From Gracilimonas sp031581265 (GTDB lineage Bacteria > Bacteroidota > Rhodothermia > Balneolales > Balneolaceae): a DNA stretch of 55,233 nucleotides. Shown here piece by piece: positions 38,702 to 47,804 of the stretch; the stretch's first letter is position 1, and each line of letters starts with the position of its first letter. The notes beneath the pieces are model-generated. The model had not been told where the DNA came from. It saw nothing but the letters and a program-made list of their open reading frames with translations, and did not search any database. A program made the translations under genes and the position numbers. The stretch is taken from positions 1 to 55,233 of the forward strand of contig NZ_JAVLBQ010000019.1 of assembly GCF_031581265.1 (NCBI RefSeq), in the 5' to 3' direction.

Positions 38702-40435
38702 ATGAAGGAATTTTTGATAAGATACTTGCCAATAATACAAGTCTTAAAAGACTATGATGTCCAAAAGTTAAAAGCTGATATCATTTCCGGTTCTACTGTT
38801 GGAATTGTTCTGATTCCGCAGGGAATGGCCTACGCCGTTATTGCCGGTCTCCCTCCCATTTATGGCCTTTATGCAGGTCTTGTACCTTTATTTATTTATC
38901 CATTGCTCGGAACGTCCCGTCATATTTCAATTGGTCCGGTGGCCATTGATATGCTAATCTTAGCTGCGGGACTTGGGTTCTTAGCCGGTGATAATATCAC
39001 TGAAAAGGTTACTCTTGCAGTTATGATTGCCTTCCTAACCGGCATATTCCAATTGGCTATGGGATTTATGAAGCTTGGTTTTGTATTTAATTTATTCTCC
39101 CGGCCGGTAATTTCCGGCTTCACCATAGCTGCTCCCATTATAATAATTGCCAGCCAAATTGGGACTTTAGTCAAAATTGATGTACCAAATTCCCAATTTG
39201 TTCATGAAATGCTATTTCAGGTTGGGGAACAAATAGGAAACCTTCATTACCCCACCTTGGTGCTCTCAGTATTCTTCATATTATTTTTGGTACTGATGCG
39301 CCGTTATTATTCAAAATTACCGGAATCGGTTATCCTTGTTACCCTCACAATTCTGATAGTTTCATTTATAAGTATCTCACAATGGGGTATTGAACAGGTC
39401 GGTAATATTCCAAGAGGATTACCAGAAATGGGGCTTTCATCATTAAATTTAGAAACACTTAAACAACTTGCTCCCAATGCGTTAACGCTGGCACTTATTC
39501 AGTTTATGACGGTAGCATCGCTTTCCAAATCATTTGCAAGAAAACATGGATATACGGTAAATCCCAACCGTGAATTATTAGCCATTGGAAGTAGTAACCT
39601 GGTTGGCAGTTTCTTTCAATCGTTGCCGATTTCTTCAAGTTTTACACGCTCTGCTATAGCAGAACAAGCCGGATGTAAAACTTCTATCCATAACTACTTT
39701 GCCGGTATTTTAATACTGTTTACACTACTGTTTTTGACTCCTCTTTTTGAAGTTCTCCCTAAGCCTCTTCTTGCTGCAATTATCGTAGTATCGGTAAGTA
39801 GTTTAATTGATATTAAAGAAATTCGATTTTTAATACAGACCAAGCCTCGCGATGCAATTGTGGCTTCAATTACTTTTGTAAGCGTTTTGGCAATTGGTAT
39901 TCAGGAAGGAATTATCATAGGATTGGTGATATCTGTTTTGGCCCTTCTTCTAAAAATGAGTAATCCTACAGTAGCAGAATTGGGTCTAATTCCCGGAACC
40001 AGAGACTTTAAAAACAAAAATCGTTTTTCTGAGGCAAAAAGTATTCCAGGTGTTCTAATACTTCGTGTTGATGCCCCCTTCTCTTTCGTTAATGCCGAGT
40101 TTTTCAAAAACTATATTCTCAACAAAAGCATGAACGGAACTGACGCACCGAGATATGTAATTATCGATGGCACAACAATTGGTGATATGGACGTTTCTGC
40201 CATGGATTCCCTCCTTATGATTATAGAAACACTGAACAAGGAAGGTATTGAACTCTACATTTCCGGTTTGATAGGTCCGGTACGAGATGTACTGCGTAAA
40301 TCTGACATCAGCACTTTTGTGAAATCAAATCGTTTTTTCAACACTGTTCACGATGGGGTAAAAGCGGCTCTCAAAATACAAGATGACAAAGATGGTACAG
40401 CACGTCTTCAGGACTATCTTGATATATGTGCTTAG
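38702..40435 (+). CDS. SulP-family anion permease with STAS domain
   Basis: I use ATG 38702, eight bases after the SLC13 stop, giving 577 residues; an earlier start would overlap that gene. It has the SulP signature GSTVGIVLIPQGMAYAVIAGLPPIYGLYAGLVPLFIYPLLGTSRHISIGPVAI without the long N-terminal extension. The 10-14 membrane spans continue through SNLVGSFFQSLPISSSFTRSAIAEQAG. A C-terminal cytosolic STAS domain (VIIDGTTIGDMDVSAMDSL) is intact. Bacterial members carry sulfate, bicarbonate or dicarboxylates. The pairing with an SLC13 gene in one operon suggests one shared type of substrate taken up by two mechanisms. Confidence 0.92.
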   Translation: MKEFLIRYLPIIQVLKDYDVQKLKADIISGSTVGIVLIPQGMAYAVIAGLPPIYGLYAGLVPLFIYPLLGTSRHISIGPVAIDMLILAAGLGFLAGDNITEKVTLAVMIAFLTGIFQLAMGFMKLGFVFNLFSRPVISGFTIAAPIIIIASQIGTLVKIDVPNSQFVHEMLFQVGEQIGNLHYPTLVLSVFFILFLVLMRRYYSKLPESVILVTLTILIVSFISISQWGIEQVGNIPRGLPEMGLSSLNLETLKQLAPNALTLALIQFMTVASLSKSFARKHGYTVNPNRELLAIGSSNLVGSFFQSLPISSSFTRSAIAEQAGCKTSIHNYFAGILILFTLLFLTPLFEVLPKPLLAAIIVVSVSSLIDIKEIRFLIQTKPRDAIVASITFVSVLAIGIQEGIIIGLVISVLALLLKMSNPTVAELGLIPGTRDFKNKNRFSEAKSIPGVLILRVDAPFSFVNAEFFKNYILNKSMNGTDAPRYVIIDGTTIGDMDVSAMDSLLMIIETLNKEGIELYISGLIGPVRDVLRKSDISTFVKSNRFFNTVHDGVKAALKIQDDKDGTARLQDYLDICA

Positions 40436-40442
40436 CCAAATA

Positions 40443-40630
40443 CTCTTATAAACGAGTTTACCAGTTAAAAATAAACCTATAGCAGTCTTTGAGTAAAGTA
40501 ACCTCGCAGCGTCCGAAGGTCCTGCGAGCGTTACGAGGATATAGCTGAAGTGCCGAACGCTGCGAGGACCTACGGACGCTCGCAGGTTCTCTGTACGATG
40601 TTTTCGTCCGGTAAAAGCGTTCTTATAAGT
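40443..40630. repeat. GC-rich palindromic element with A-B-A'-B' arms (REP/MITE-like)
   Basis: The gap between the SulP and mutL genes is locally GC-rich, unlike its flanks. It contains CCTCGCAGCG (A, 40502-40511), CCTGCGAGCG (B, 40521-40530), the exact complement of A (40558-40567) and the exact complement of B (40577-40586). A to B and A' to B' have the same 19-base spacing. Because A and B are themselves similar, either a nested hairpin or two interleaved stems could form. Farther out, 40444-40464 and 40609-40630 form an imperfect inverted repeat (CTTATAA...ACG...TTTACC), like the ends of a small non-autonomous element. No coding capacity is seen. Copies elsewhere in the genome would confirm it. 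Confidence 0.65.
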
Positions 40631-40652
40631 CATCAACAGTAATGTTCAATGA

Positions 40653-42503
40653 CTATCTAAAACGAGCTTCAATTTCATCCAGGGGAATATAGCTAATCGT
40701 TGGTTTTTTAAGTGGATCGAGATAGGGCTGCTCGCAAGCAAACAGCTGATCTACCAAAGATTCCATTTCTTCCTGCGTAAGTTTTTTACCTCTCTGTATA
40801 GCCGCTTTAGCAGCAAAAGCAATGGCAAGTTTCTCCCGGGCTTCAAGTTTTATCTTCTGTCCCAATTCCTGGTATTGATGAAGCATCGAAACAAGAACTT
40901 CTTCTTCATTTCCAATCTCAATATCGGCTGGAACACCATTAATCATAGCGGTATTTCCACTTAACAACTGCACTGAAAAACCCATACGCTGAATAATACC
41001 GTGCAATTCTTTAAGCAAGGTGTAGTCGGATGCAGATAACTCCAGTGTTTGCGCAAACAAGAGTTGTTGCGTGCTTGGAAGCGCCTCCTCCGTGGCATTG
41101 ATCGCTTTTTCATAAATGATGCGCTTATGAGCCAAATGCTGATGAATAACAGTAAGTCCGGTGCGGGTTTGGGTGAGTATATAACTGTTATGAAGCTGCC
41201 AAAATCCTTTATCCTGAGTTACCTTTCCGGTATGAGTTTTTTGTGATGACTCATCACCGGTCGCAAACTCCATAGACCTTCTGGAACCCGAGTCCCGGCC
41301 ATATAGCTGTTCTCCAAACTCATCACCCTTTCCTTTTACAGGATTAGACTGGGTATTTATACGGGATGGAATTTGAAATCCCCCGGCACTCTTCCTGCTT
41401 GATTCCGGCCTGTTGAAACTAAAATTGGAACCAAATCCTTTTGAGTAATCATCACTCAAAAAAGCATCTTTATCTTCTTGGATATCAGGAACTTTAAAAT
41501 GGGAGTTTAGCGCCCTGTTTACCACGGAACGAGCAAGCTGAATAACACTTCTCTCATCTTCAAATTTAACCTCCATTTTAGTAGGATGAACATTTACATC
41601 CACTTTAGAGGGATCGATATCAAAAAACAGAGCATAAAAGGGGTATTCGTTATTGCGAGTCCAGGCATCATATAAACTCAATATTACATGCGTTAGGTAC
41701 CGATGCTGAAATGGACGCCCATTCACAAACAGAAATTGTTCTCCCCTGCTTTTTTTTGCCAATTTAGGATCCGAAGCAAATCCATGAATTTTCACATAGC
41801 TTGTTTCTTCTTCGAACTCTATCAGACTTGCTTTATATGAACTTCCAAATATCTGGGTAACCCGATCTTTCAAGTCCTGAATAGGTAAATCATTAATAAT
41901 ATCTCCATCAGCTTCTATATAAAAAGCCACATCGGTATTAGCTAAAGAAGCATACTGTACCGTTTTTAATATGTGCCGTAATTCCGTTACATCGGTTTTC
42001 AAAAATTGGCGTCTTGCCGGCACATTAAAAAACAGGTTTCGAATTGCAATGGTTGTACCATCATCAACGGCAGCGGGTTTTACTTCTTTTTCATCTCCGC
42101 CCCAAACTTCGAATTCCCAACCGTTTTCATCTTCCGCTCTTTTGGTGCGAACCGTAACTTGTGAAACCGAAGCAATAGATGCCATCGCCTCTCCTCTAAA
42201 GCCAAGAGTGCGAATCTTGAATAGATCGTCAACAGAATTAATCTTAGAAGTGGCATGCCGCTCAAAACAAAGCGGTAAATCTTCTTTGCTCATGCCACAG
42301 CCATTGTCAGAAACCTGAATCAGGGTTTTACCCGCATTTTGAATAAGTATTTTGATTTGATCGGCACCGGCATCAATAGCATTATCTAAAAGTTCTTTTA
42401 CGACGGAAGCCGGACGCTGGATCACCTCTCCTGCGGCAATTTTATTACTAATTTTGGGAGGTAACTGGTGTATTATAGAATCGCTGGTATGCGTATTGCT
42501 CAA
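40653..42503 (-). CDS. mutL: DNA mismatch repair protein MutL
   Basis: The 616-residue protein has the GHKL ATPase motifs NKIAAGEVIQRPASVVKELLDN (the catalytic Glu of KEL is kept), VSDNGCGM, RHATSKI and GFRGEAMASI. The transducer domain keeps VDVNVHPTKMEVKF. A Ser/Gly-rich linker spans about 340-430. In the C-terminal domain the metal-binding endonuclease motif, normally Asp-Gln-His-Ala-x-x-Glu, reads HQHLAHK (41109-41144), so nicking activity is doubtful. The late ACEQPYLDPLKKPT segment also lacks the CPHGRP ligands. It couples mismatch recognition by MutS to excision. The gene follows a small membrane-protein gene with 15 bases between. Confidence 0.95.
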   Translation of the reverse strand: MSNTHTSDSIIHQLPPKISNKIAAGEVIQRPASVVKELLDNAIDAGADQIKILIQNAGKTLIQVSDNGCGMSKEDLPLCFERHATSKINSVDDLFKIRTLGFRGEAMASIASVSQVTVRTKRAEDENGWEFEVWGGDEKEVKPAAVDDGTTIAIRNLFFNVPARRQFLKTDVTELRHILKTVQYASLANTDVAFYIEADGDIINDLPIQDLKDRVTQIFGSSYKASLIEFEEETSYVKIHGFASDPKLAKKSRGEQFLFVNGRPFQHRYLTHVILSLYDAWTRNNEYPFYALFFDIDPSKVDVNVHPTKMEVKFEDERSVIQLARSVVNRALNSHFKVPDIQEDKDAFLSDDYSKGFGSNFSFNRPESSRKSAGGFQIPSRINTQSNPVKGKGDEFGEQLYGRDSGSRRSMEFATGDESSQKTHTGKVTQDKGFWQLHNSYILTQTRTGLTVIHQHLAHKRIIYEKAINATEEALPSTQQLLFAQTLELSASDYTLLKELHGIIQRMGFSVQLLSGNTAMINGVPADIEIGNEEEVLVSMLHQYQELGQKIKLEAREKLAIAFAAKAAIQRGKKLTQEEMESLVDQLFACEQPYLDPLKKPTISYIPLDEIEARFR

Positions 42504-42518
42504 TGGATATAATCTGTT

Positions 42519-42725
42519 TTAAAGTGAAATTAGGTAAACGACAATGCTCAACAGAACTGCAAAAAAAAGTACACGAGAAAATTGTTTAGGTCTTCTTCGG
42601 GTATGAGTTTCAAATTTTATGCGCTTACGACGCTTTTCTTTTTCATCCTTTTCAGGATCATAATATCTGAATGGGTAATCGAATTTTTTGGGCTTTGGGC
42701 GGAAGCCAAACATAGGCTTAATCAT
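42519..42725 (-). CDS. Small basic single-span membrane protein
   Basis: I do not recognise a family. The 68-residue product has a strongly charged N-terminal half rich in Lys, Arg and Asp (PEKDEKEKRRKRIKFE) and one hydrophobic helix at the end (VLFFAVLLSIVVYLISL). This makes it a tail-anchored inner-membrane protein with a basic cytosolic part. AGGTG lies upstream of the ATG. It sits just before mutL on the same strand and is probably co-transcribed with it. Codon use and the ribosome-binding site support a real gene, but its function is open. Confidence 0.65.
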   Translation of the reverse strand: MIKPMFGFRPKPKKFDYPFRYYDPEKDEKEKRRKRIKFETHTRRRPKQFSRVLFFAVLLSIVVYLISL

Positions 42726-42974
42726 AATTACACCTTATTTTTTGGGCTTTATGAAGTTAAAGACCATTATTAAACGATCTCAGCTTAATATAGTGATTGT
42801 GAAAGGTGAATATCGAATAATGAATTGATTATTCAGTGGAACTCGGCTTTTTAATCACATCTAACAGATGTTCTTTTGCCCGTAAAATTTGTAAACTCCA
42901 TGCCCCTTTTATTTTCTTAAATGCCGATGTTTAAGATTTTCAATCAACAATTATAACATCAAATTATTTTCAAA

Positions 42975-45203
42975 ATGAGCACGGATAAAGCCAAGATTTT
43001 TTACACCATTACAGATGAAGGCCCTTTTTTAGGAACCCATTCCTTTTTACCTATTCTGGAGTCCTTTACAAAGGCAGCCGGCATACATGTTCAAACCAAA
43101 GATATTTCACTTGCCGGACGTATACTCGCCAACTTTCCGGATTATTTAGAGGATGATCAAAAAGTGCCTGATGATTTATCGGAATTAGGTGAATTGGCTA
43201 AAAGACCGGAAGCAAATATCATAAAACTACCTAACATCAGTGCTTCTGTGCCCCAGTTAGTTGCAGCAATTAAAGAGCTTCAGGAAAAAGGCTATAACAT
43301 CCCGGATTATCCGGAAGAGCCTCAAAATGAAGAGGAACAAAAAATTCATGATCGCTATAATATTGCAAAAGGTAGTGCTGTAAACCCTGTCCTTCGGGAA
43401 GGCAATTCAGACCGTCGTGCTCCCAAACCGGTCAAAGAATACGCCAAGAACAATCCTCATTCTATGGGTGACTGGAGTTCTGATTCAAAATCACACGTTT
43501 CAAAAATGGATGACAATGACTTTGCTCATTCTGAAAAATCACTTACCGTTGAAGATACCGATGATGTTAAAATTGAATTTATTGACGCTAACGGAACCAA
43601 AAAAGTACTTAAAGAAAGCACTCCCCTTCAGCCTGGAGAAGTGATTGATGCTGCCAATATGAGCAAGAAAACATTGGTCAATTTCTTAGAAAACCAGATT
43701 GCAGACGCCAAAGAAAAAGATGTTCTCTTTTCGCTGCACATGAAGGCAACGATGATGAAAGTTTCTGACCCAATTATTTTTGGTCACGCTGTTAAAGCCT
43801 ATTTTAGAGATGTTTTTGAAAAGCACGGGGAAACACTGGAAAAACTTGGGGTAGATCCTAATAATGGATTTGGTGACCTGGAGTCAAAAATTGAAGAGCT
43901 CCCTGAAGATAAGCAAAAAGAGATCAAAGCTGATATTCAGAAATGTTACGAAAAGGGACCTGATCTTGCAATGGTTAACTCCTACAAAGGTATAACCAAT
44001 CTTCATGTTCCTAGTGATGTAATTATTGACGCTTCTATGCCGGCTATGATTCGAAATTCAGGCCAAATGTGGAATAAAAAAGATGAAACTCAGGACACTA
44101 AAGCCGTTATCCCGGAAAGCAGTTATGCGGGTATTTATCAGGAAGTGATCGATTTTTGTAAAGAAAACGGGGCTTTTGATCCTACTACTATGGGGAGTGT
44201 TCCCAATGTTGGGTTAATGGCCAAAAAAGCAGAGGAATATGGTTCACATGATAAAACTTTCGAAATTCCCGGTGATGGTAAAGTTCGCGTTGTAAGTAAA
44301 TCCGGCTCAGCACTTCTGGAACATAAAGTAGAAGAAGGTGATATCTGGAGAATGTGCCAAACTAAAGACGCTCCTATCAAAGACTGGATTGGTCTTGCAG
44401 TAAGACGAGCACGTGAAACCGGAGATCCTGCTATTTTCTGGTTGGATGAAAACCGAGCACATGATTCCGAACTTATCGAGAAGGTAAACCACTACCTGCC
44501 AGAATTTGATACAGAAGGGCTCGATATCCAGATTATGTCTCCCATGAAGGCTATGCGCTACACCTTAAAACGCACTAAAGCGGGTAAAGATACCATATCA
44601 GTAACAGGGAATGTATTACGGGATTACTTAACCGACCTCTTCCCTATTCTTGAGGTAGGCACCAGTGCAAAAATGCTTTCCATTGTTCCGCTTATGAATG
44701 GCGGTGGATTATTTGAAACCGGTGCAGGGGGTTCAGCTCCAAAACATATTCAGCAGTTTTTAAAAGAAGGTCACTTGAGATGGGATTCCCTGGGTGAGTT
44801 TTTAGCCCTTGCGGTTTCACTTGAACATCTTGGTAAGACCTTTGAAAATAAGCGTGCCTTAATTCTTTCAGAGGCTTTAGATGAAGCGAATACAAAGTAC
44901 CTGCAAAATGATAAATCGCCATCCCGTAAAGTAAATGAACATGATAACCGTGGTAGTCATTTTTACCTGGCTATGTATTGGGCCGAGGCCTTGGCAAGTC
45001 AATCTGAAGATACCGAATTAGCTGAACGTTTTGGAAAGGTAGCTGAACAATTGAAGCAAAACGAACAAACGATTAATAAGGAGTTAATTTCAGCTCAGGG
45101 AAATCCAGAAGACATAGATGGATACTACTGGCCTGACCGCGATAAGGTTTTTGACCGAATGAGACCAAGTGAAACGCTAAATAAAATTATAGAATCGGTA
45201 TAA
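42975..45203 (+). CDS. icd: Isocitrate dehydrogenase (NADP+), monomeric type
   Basis: The 742-residue protein is the large monomeric form. It begins KIFYTITDEGPFLGTHSFLPI and carries LPNISASVPQLVAAIKELQEKGYNIPDYPEEP, with the substrate-binding Ser, and the internal Asp-rich metal and NADP contacts GTSAKMLSIVPLMNGGGLFETGAGGSAPKH. It decarboxylates isocitrate to 2-oxoglutarate in the TCA cycle with NADPH production. The length matches the family (about 740). It is a single gene with its own terminator. Confidence 0.97.
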   Translation: MSTDKAKIFYTITDEGPFLGTHSFLPILESFTKAAGIHVQTKDISLAGRILANFPDYLEDDQKVPDDLSELGELAKRPEANIIKLPNISASVPQLVAAIKELQEKGYNIPDYPEEPQNEEEQKIHDRYNIAKGSAVNPVLREGNSDRRAPKPVKEYAKNNPHSMGDWSSDSKSHVSKMDDNDFAHSEKSLTVEDTDDVKIEFIDANGTKKVLKESTPLQPGEVIDAANMSKKTLVNFLENQIADAKEKDVLFSLHMKATMMKVSDPIIFGHAVKAYFRDVFEKHGETLEKLGVDPNNGFGDLESKIEELPEDKQKEIKADIQKCYEKGPDLAMVNSYKGITNLHVPSDVIIDASMPAMIRNSGQMWNKKDETQDTKAVIPESSYAGIYQEVIDFCKENGAFDPTTMGSVPNVGLMAKKAEEYGSHDKTFEIPGDGKVRVVSKSGSALLEHKVEEGDIWRMCQTKDAPIKDWIGLAVRRARETGDPAIFWLDENRAHDSELIEKVNHYLPEFDTEGLDIQIMSPMKAMRYTLKRTKAGKDTISVTGNVLRDYLTDLFPILEVGTSAKMLSIVPLMNGGGLFETGAGGSAPKHIQQFLKEGHLRWDSLGEFLALAVSLEHLGKTFENKRALILSEALDEANTKYLQNDKSPSRKVNEHDNRGSHFYLAMYWAEALASQSEDTELAERFGKVAEQLKQNEQTINKELISAQGNPEDIDGYYWPDRDKVFDRMRPSETLNKIIESV

Positions 45204-45225
45204 ACTTATTTCTATATCTATTGAG

Positions 45226-45257
45226 AAGTCCGGGTGATTAACATCCGGACTTTTTTT
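45226..45257 (+). terminator. Intrinsic terminator of icd
   Basis: The stem AAGTCCGG (45226-45233) pairs with CCGGACTT (45245-45252) over an 11-base loop and runs into a T tract on the plus strand from 45251. It overlaps the stop codon of the converging DedA gene. The minus strand has no T tract after the stem, so it works mainly for icd. Confidence 0.85.
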
Positions 45258-46047
45258 ATTTATTCTTACTCTTGAATAATTTCCTAACCTTATCCCACAA
45301 ATGTCTTCGGCCGGATACCGTAAATAATAACGGTAGCAGTTTATATAATCCCCAGAATATAATTACAAAAAGCAGAATTAATGGAATAGCAAATTGGTCG
45401 TACGCTTCATAAATGTATAAAATCTCCTCTCCCGCTTTCATGGATAGCCAAAGAAATATAGGAGTCCATAAAAGTACAGTTCCTCCAAAATAAAGAGCAA
45501 ATTTCCAAAATGGAACTTCCAGCATTCCTGCACTTATATACACCGGCATCCTGCTACCGGGAATAAATCGGCTGATAATTAGTATGTAGGGACCTTTAGT
45601 ATTGAACCAAGCCGATGAATTTTTGATACTTTCTTCAGACAAAAACCATTTAAATGGCGGATACTTTAAAACCGGTTTACCCAAATATCTACCTAATAGG
45701 TAGAGAGAAAAATCACCAATGAAGATACCCAAAACGGCCCCTAAAACTGCATACCAAAATGGGAGCAATCCATTTGCAGACATGATCCCCCCTCCAATTA
45801 CAGCCAGGTCTTCACTAAAAAAAGTAGATATAGCTATTGCCAGTGAGTACACTCCTAAACGCTCTTCAGGGGAATCGGCTTCAACCTCATCCAAATAGGG
45901 AACCAGTTCATCAAGACTATCTTTACTGATGTTTGTAGTATCCTGAACAGATATATCTTGACTAAGGTACCCTGTATGAGCTTGAGTGGCACTAAGCATA
46001 GAACTTGTACATAGTAGAAAAATCGAGAGTAAATAAGGTTTTATCAC
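45256..46047 (-). CDS. DedA-family membrane protein with N-terminal signal and periplasmic leader
   Basis: The 263-residue protein has a cleavable-looking signal (ending SATQA) and about 50 polar residues. The DedA/VTT core then follows: FFSEDLAVIGGGIMSANGLLPFWYAVLGAVLGIFIGDFSLYLLGRYLG, and the diagnostic ISRFIPGSRMPVYISAGML with its Arg and Pro-x-x-Arg. DedA proteins are membrane proteins implicated in phospholipid or undecaprenyl-phosphate flipping and proton-dependent stress resistance. Most lack a signal peptide, so the extra leader is notable. It is last in an operon with two lipid acyltransferases, starting 9 bases after the previous stop, which supports a membrane-lipid role. Confidence 0.88.
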   Translation of the reverse strand: MIKPYLLSIFLLCTSSMLSATQAHTGYLSQDISVQDTTNISKDSLDELVPYLDEVEADSPEERLGVYSLAIAISTFFSEDLAVIGGGIMSANGLLPFWYAVLGAVLGIFIGDFSLYLLGRYLGKPVLKYPPFKWFLSEESIKNSSAWFNTKGPYILIISRFIPGSRMPVYISAGMLEVPFWKFALYFGGTVLLWTPIFLWLSMKAGEEILYIYEAYDQFAIPLILLFVIIFWGLYKLLPLLFTVSGRRHLWDKVRKLFKSKNK

Positions 46048-46056
46048 GCCAGGCTC

Positions 46057-46863
46057 TTAAAAGGTCAGAGGTTTGAAGGTTCCATGTTTTTCTTCAAAAT
46101 CATCTACTGATATAACTGGTTCAAATACATGCTGAACGGCTTTATTTAGTTCGATAGCTAATTCTTTTCTGTCATCATCGACAATTTTTTGTTCGCCATA
46201 ATTCAATGTACATGAAATTGATTTTAACTTTAGCAATTTTAAAAAGTGTCCAAAAAAAGAATCATCTCCCCACCAGCAGACTGACTGATAAGCCGGAGCA
46301 ACAGGCGAGTCAGTTTGGTATGAAATTGCGACATATGAAACGGGTAAATTTACAGAAGCAGGATATTCCAATAATGAAGTTCTGAAGTTTAAAATTGAGA
46401 TTCCCGGGCTTGTCGTTCCCTCAGGAAATATGATAACTCCCTGATTCTGATTAATATTCTTTGATATAAGCTCATTCACTCTTTTAACATCACGCTTTCG
46501 ATTTCGGTCGATGAACAGAATTCCACATGTTTTAACAATAAATCCTATCAAAGGCCAAGCTTTAACATCACTCTTGGCTACAAATAACCCCCTAAGCTGT
46601 GAGAATAAAACAAATACATCCGCATAGCTTAAATGATTGGAAACAAGCATAAAAGGTGGGTCAGGTACAGGACCATCTACTTCAATTTTTATACCGAGTA
46701 CGTAACATGACCAACGCCCCCAGGTTTTTAGCAAGTACCCTCTGTATTTCTCGTAATTCAATCCAAAAATACTTCCCGCCAGACAAAACATGATCATGCT
46801 ATAAAGCAGAATGGTCACCAAAAGAAAAATGCCTAATTTTATAAAAGCCCGTAGATATTGCAT
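46057..46863 (-). CDS. 1-acyl-glycerol-3-phosphate-type O-acyltransferase (PlsC/OlsA/GlsA family)
   Basis: The 268-residue protein has an N-terminal membrane helix. Its acyltransferase motifs are NHLSYAD (His-x4-Asp catalytic pair), LFIDRNRKRD (glycerol-phosphate pocket), FPEGTTS and the hydrophobic VNLPVSYVAI. Family members esterify lysophosphatidic acid (PlsC) or lyso-ornithine and lyso-glycine lipids (OlsA/GlsA). The gene just upstream encodes an OlsB-like N-acyltransferase, so an aminolipid role is more likely than general phospholipid synthesis. The spacing to it is 19 bases. Confidence 0.88.
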   Translation of the reverse strand: MQYLRAFIKLGIFLLVTILLYSMIMFCLAGSIFGLNYEKYRGYLLKTWGRWSCYVLGIKIEVDGPVPDPPFMLVSNHLSYADVFVLFSQLRGLFVAKSDVKAWPLIGFIVKTCGILFIDRNRKRDVKRVNELISKNINQNQGVIIFPEGTTSPGISILNFRTSLLEYPASVNLPVSYVAISYQTDSPVAPAYQSVCWWGDDSFFGHFLKLLKLKSISCTLNYGEQKIVDDDRKELAIELNKAVQHVFEPVISVDDFEEKHGTFKPLTF

Positions 46864-46882
46864 GGGCTGAAATTAATAAATT

Positions 46883-47665
46883 CTATGTGAAAAACAGTTG
46901 TTTAGTTTCGGTAGATAAGTTTTGCAGATCGAGTAGTATAAGGAAATCGATGGTTTTAAATTCTTGATCGATCGCTGGAACACTACATACCTTTGCTCCT
47001 AATTTCAGGTACAATGTAAAAAGGTTAGGCAATATCGGATCACTCTTTTTGATGTAAATTTTGTCTTTGCAGATGTAGTCAGGTTGAACCGGGATTAACA
47101 TATTCGTATCCACAAAATCATGCTTGTTTAGATATCGGTAATATTGCCAACCTTCGTAATCATCTTGTGAGGGTATAGAGCAGCAACCAAATAGATGTCG
47201 CCTGCCTGAATATGACAAATATTTGGCGATTCCTTTCCACAGCAAATACAATGTTCGAGAATTGCGATGGTCCTTACGTATGCACGCTCGTCCAGCTTCT
47301 ACTGCATTTAACAAGATTTCAGATGGCAACAAGTTTATCTGAAACTCTCTCATGGTATAAAAACCCATTGCCTGTTCAGCCATGTTATTATCTTGTAAAC
47401 GGTAAGTTCCTATAACTTCAGCTGTCTCATTTTCAACCACAATAAGATGATCGCACTGGGCATCAAATTCGTCTACATCCATATTGTTGGTATATGAGCT
47501 TGCCAACCCTTCCCCAAGTTCAATATTAAAAACCTGAAAACGAAGTTTTAATGCTTCTTCAATTTCTGCCTGGTTCCGAGCTAACCTTACCGTATATTTT
47601 CTGGTAAATTGTGTTATCGATTCAAACTTTCTGTTCTTTGAATTCGTTTTGAGGATAGCTGTCAT
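46883..47665 (-). CDS. N-acyltransferase of the OlsB/GlsB type
   Basis: The 260-residue GNAT-like protein begins its domain with YTVRLARNQAEIEEALKLRFQVFNIELGEG. It continues with DEFDAQCDHLIVVENETAEVIGTYRL and EAGRACIRKDHRNSRTLYLLWKGIAKYL, the hallmarks of the ornithine-acyl-ACP N-acyltransferase (OlsB) family. In Bacteroides the equivalent GlsB makes N-acyl-glycine. It would attach a 3-hydroxy fatty acid to an amino acid as the first step of aminolipid synthesis, after which the downstream O-acyltransferase adds the second chain. Whether the amino acid is glycine or ornithine cannot be read here. It is first in the three-gene operon. Confidence 0.85.
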   Translation of the reverse strand: MTAILKTNSKNRKFESITQFTRKYTVRLARNQAEIEEALKLRFQVFNIELGEGLASSYTNNMDVDEFDAQCDHLIVVENETAEVIGTYRLQDNNMAEQAMGFYTMREFQINLLPSEILLNAVEAGRACIRKDHRNSRTLYLLWKGIAKYLSYSGRRHLFGCCSIPSQDDYEGWQYYRYLNKHDFVDTNMLIPVQPDYICKDKIYIKKSDPILPNLFTLYLKLGAKVCSVPAIDQEFKTIDFLILLDLQNLSTETKQLFFT

Positions 47666-47804
47666 TTTATGATGAATTAATTATAGGTTTCACTAAAGCT
47701 ATTGGTTATTCATTATCAATTTGTTTAGTTAATGTTGTTTAATTGTTTGAATATTTTACGATATCACTATTTATTTAAAGAGAAATATTTGATACCCTCT
47801 GTAC

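Noticed and set aside
40653..42503. Loss of the MutL catalytic Glu (KELLDN)
   Set aside because: Counting against E. coli MutL shows that the catalytic Glu is the one in KEL, which is kept. The changed position is the later, non-catalytic Glu.
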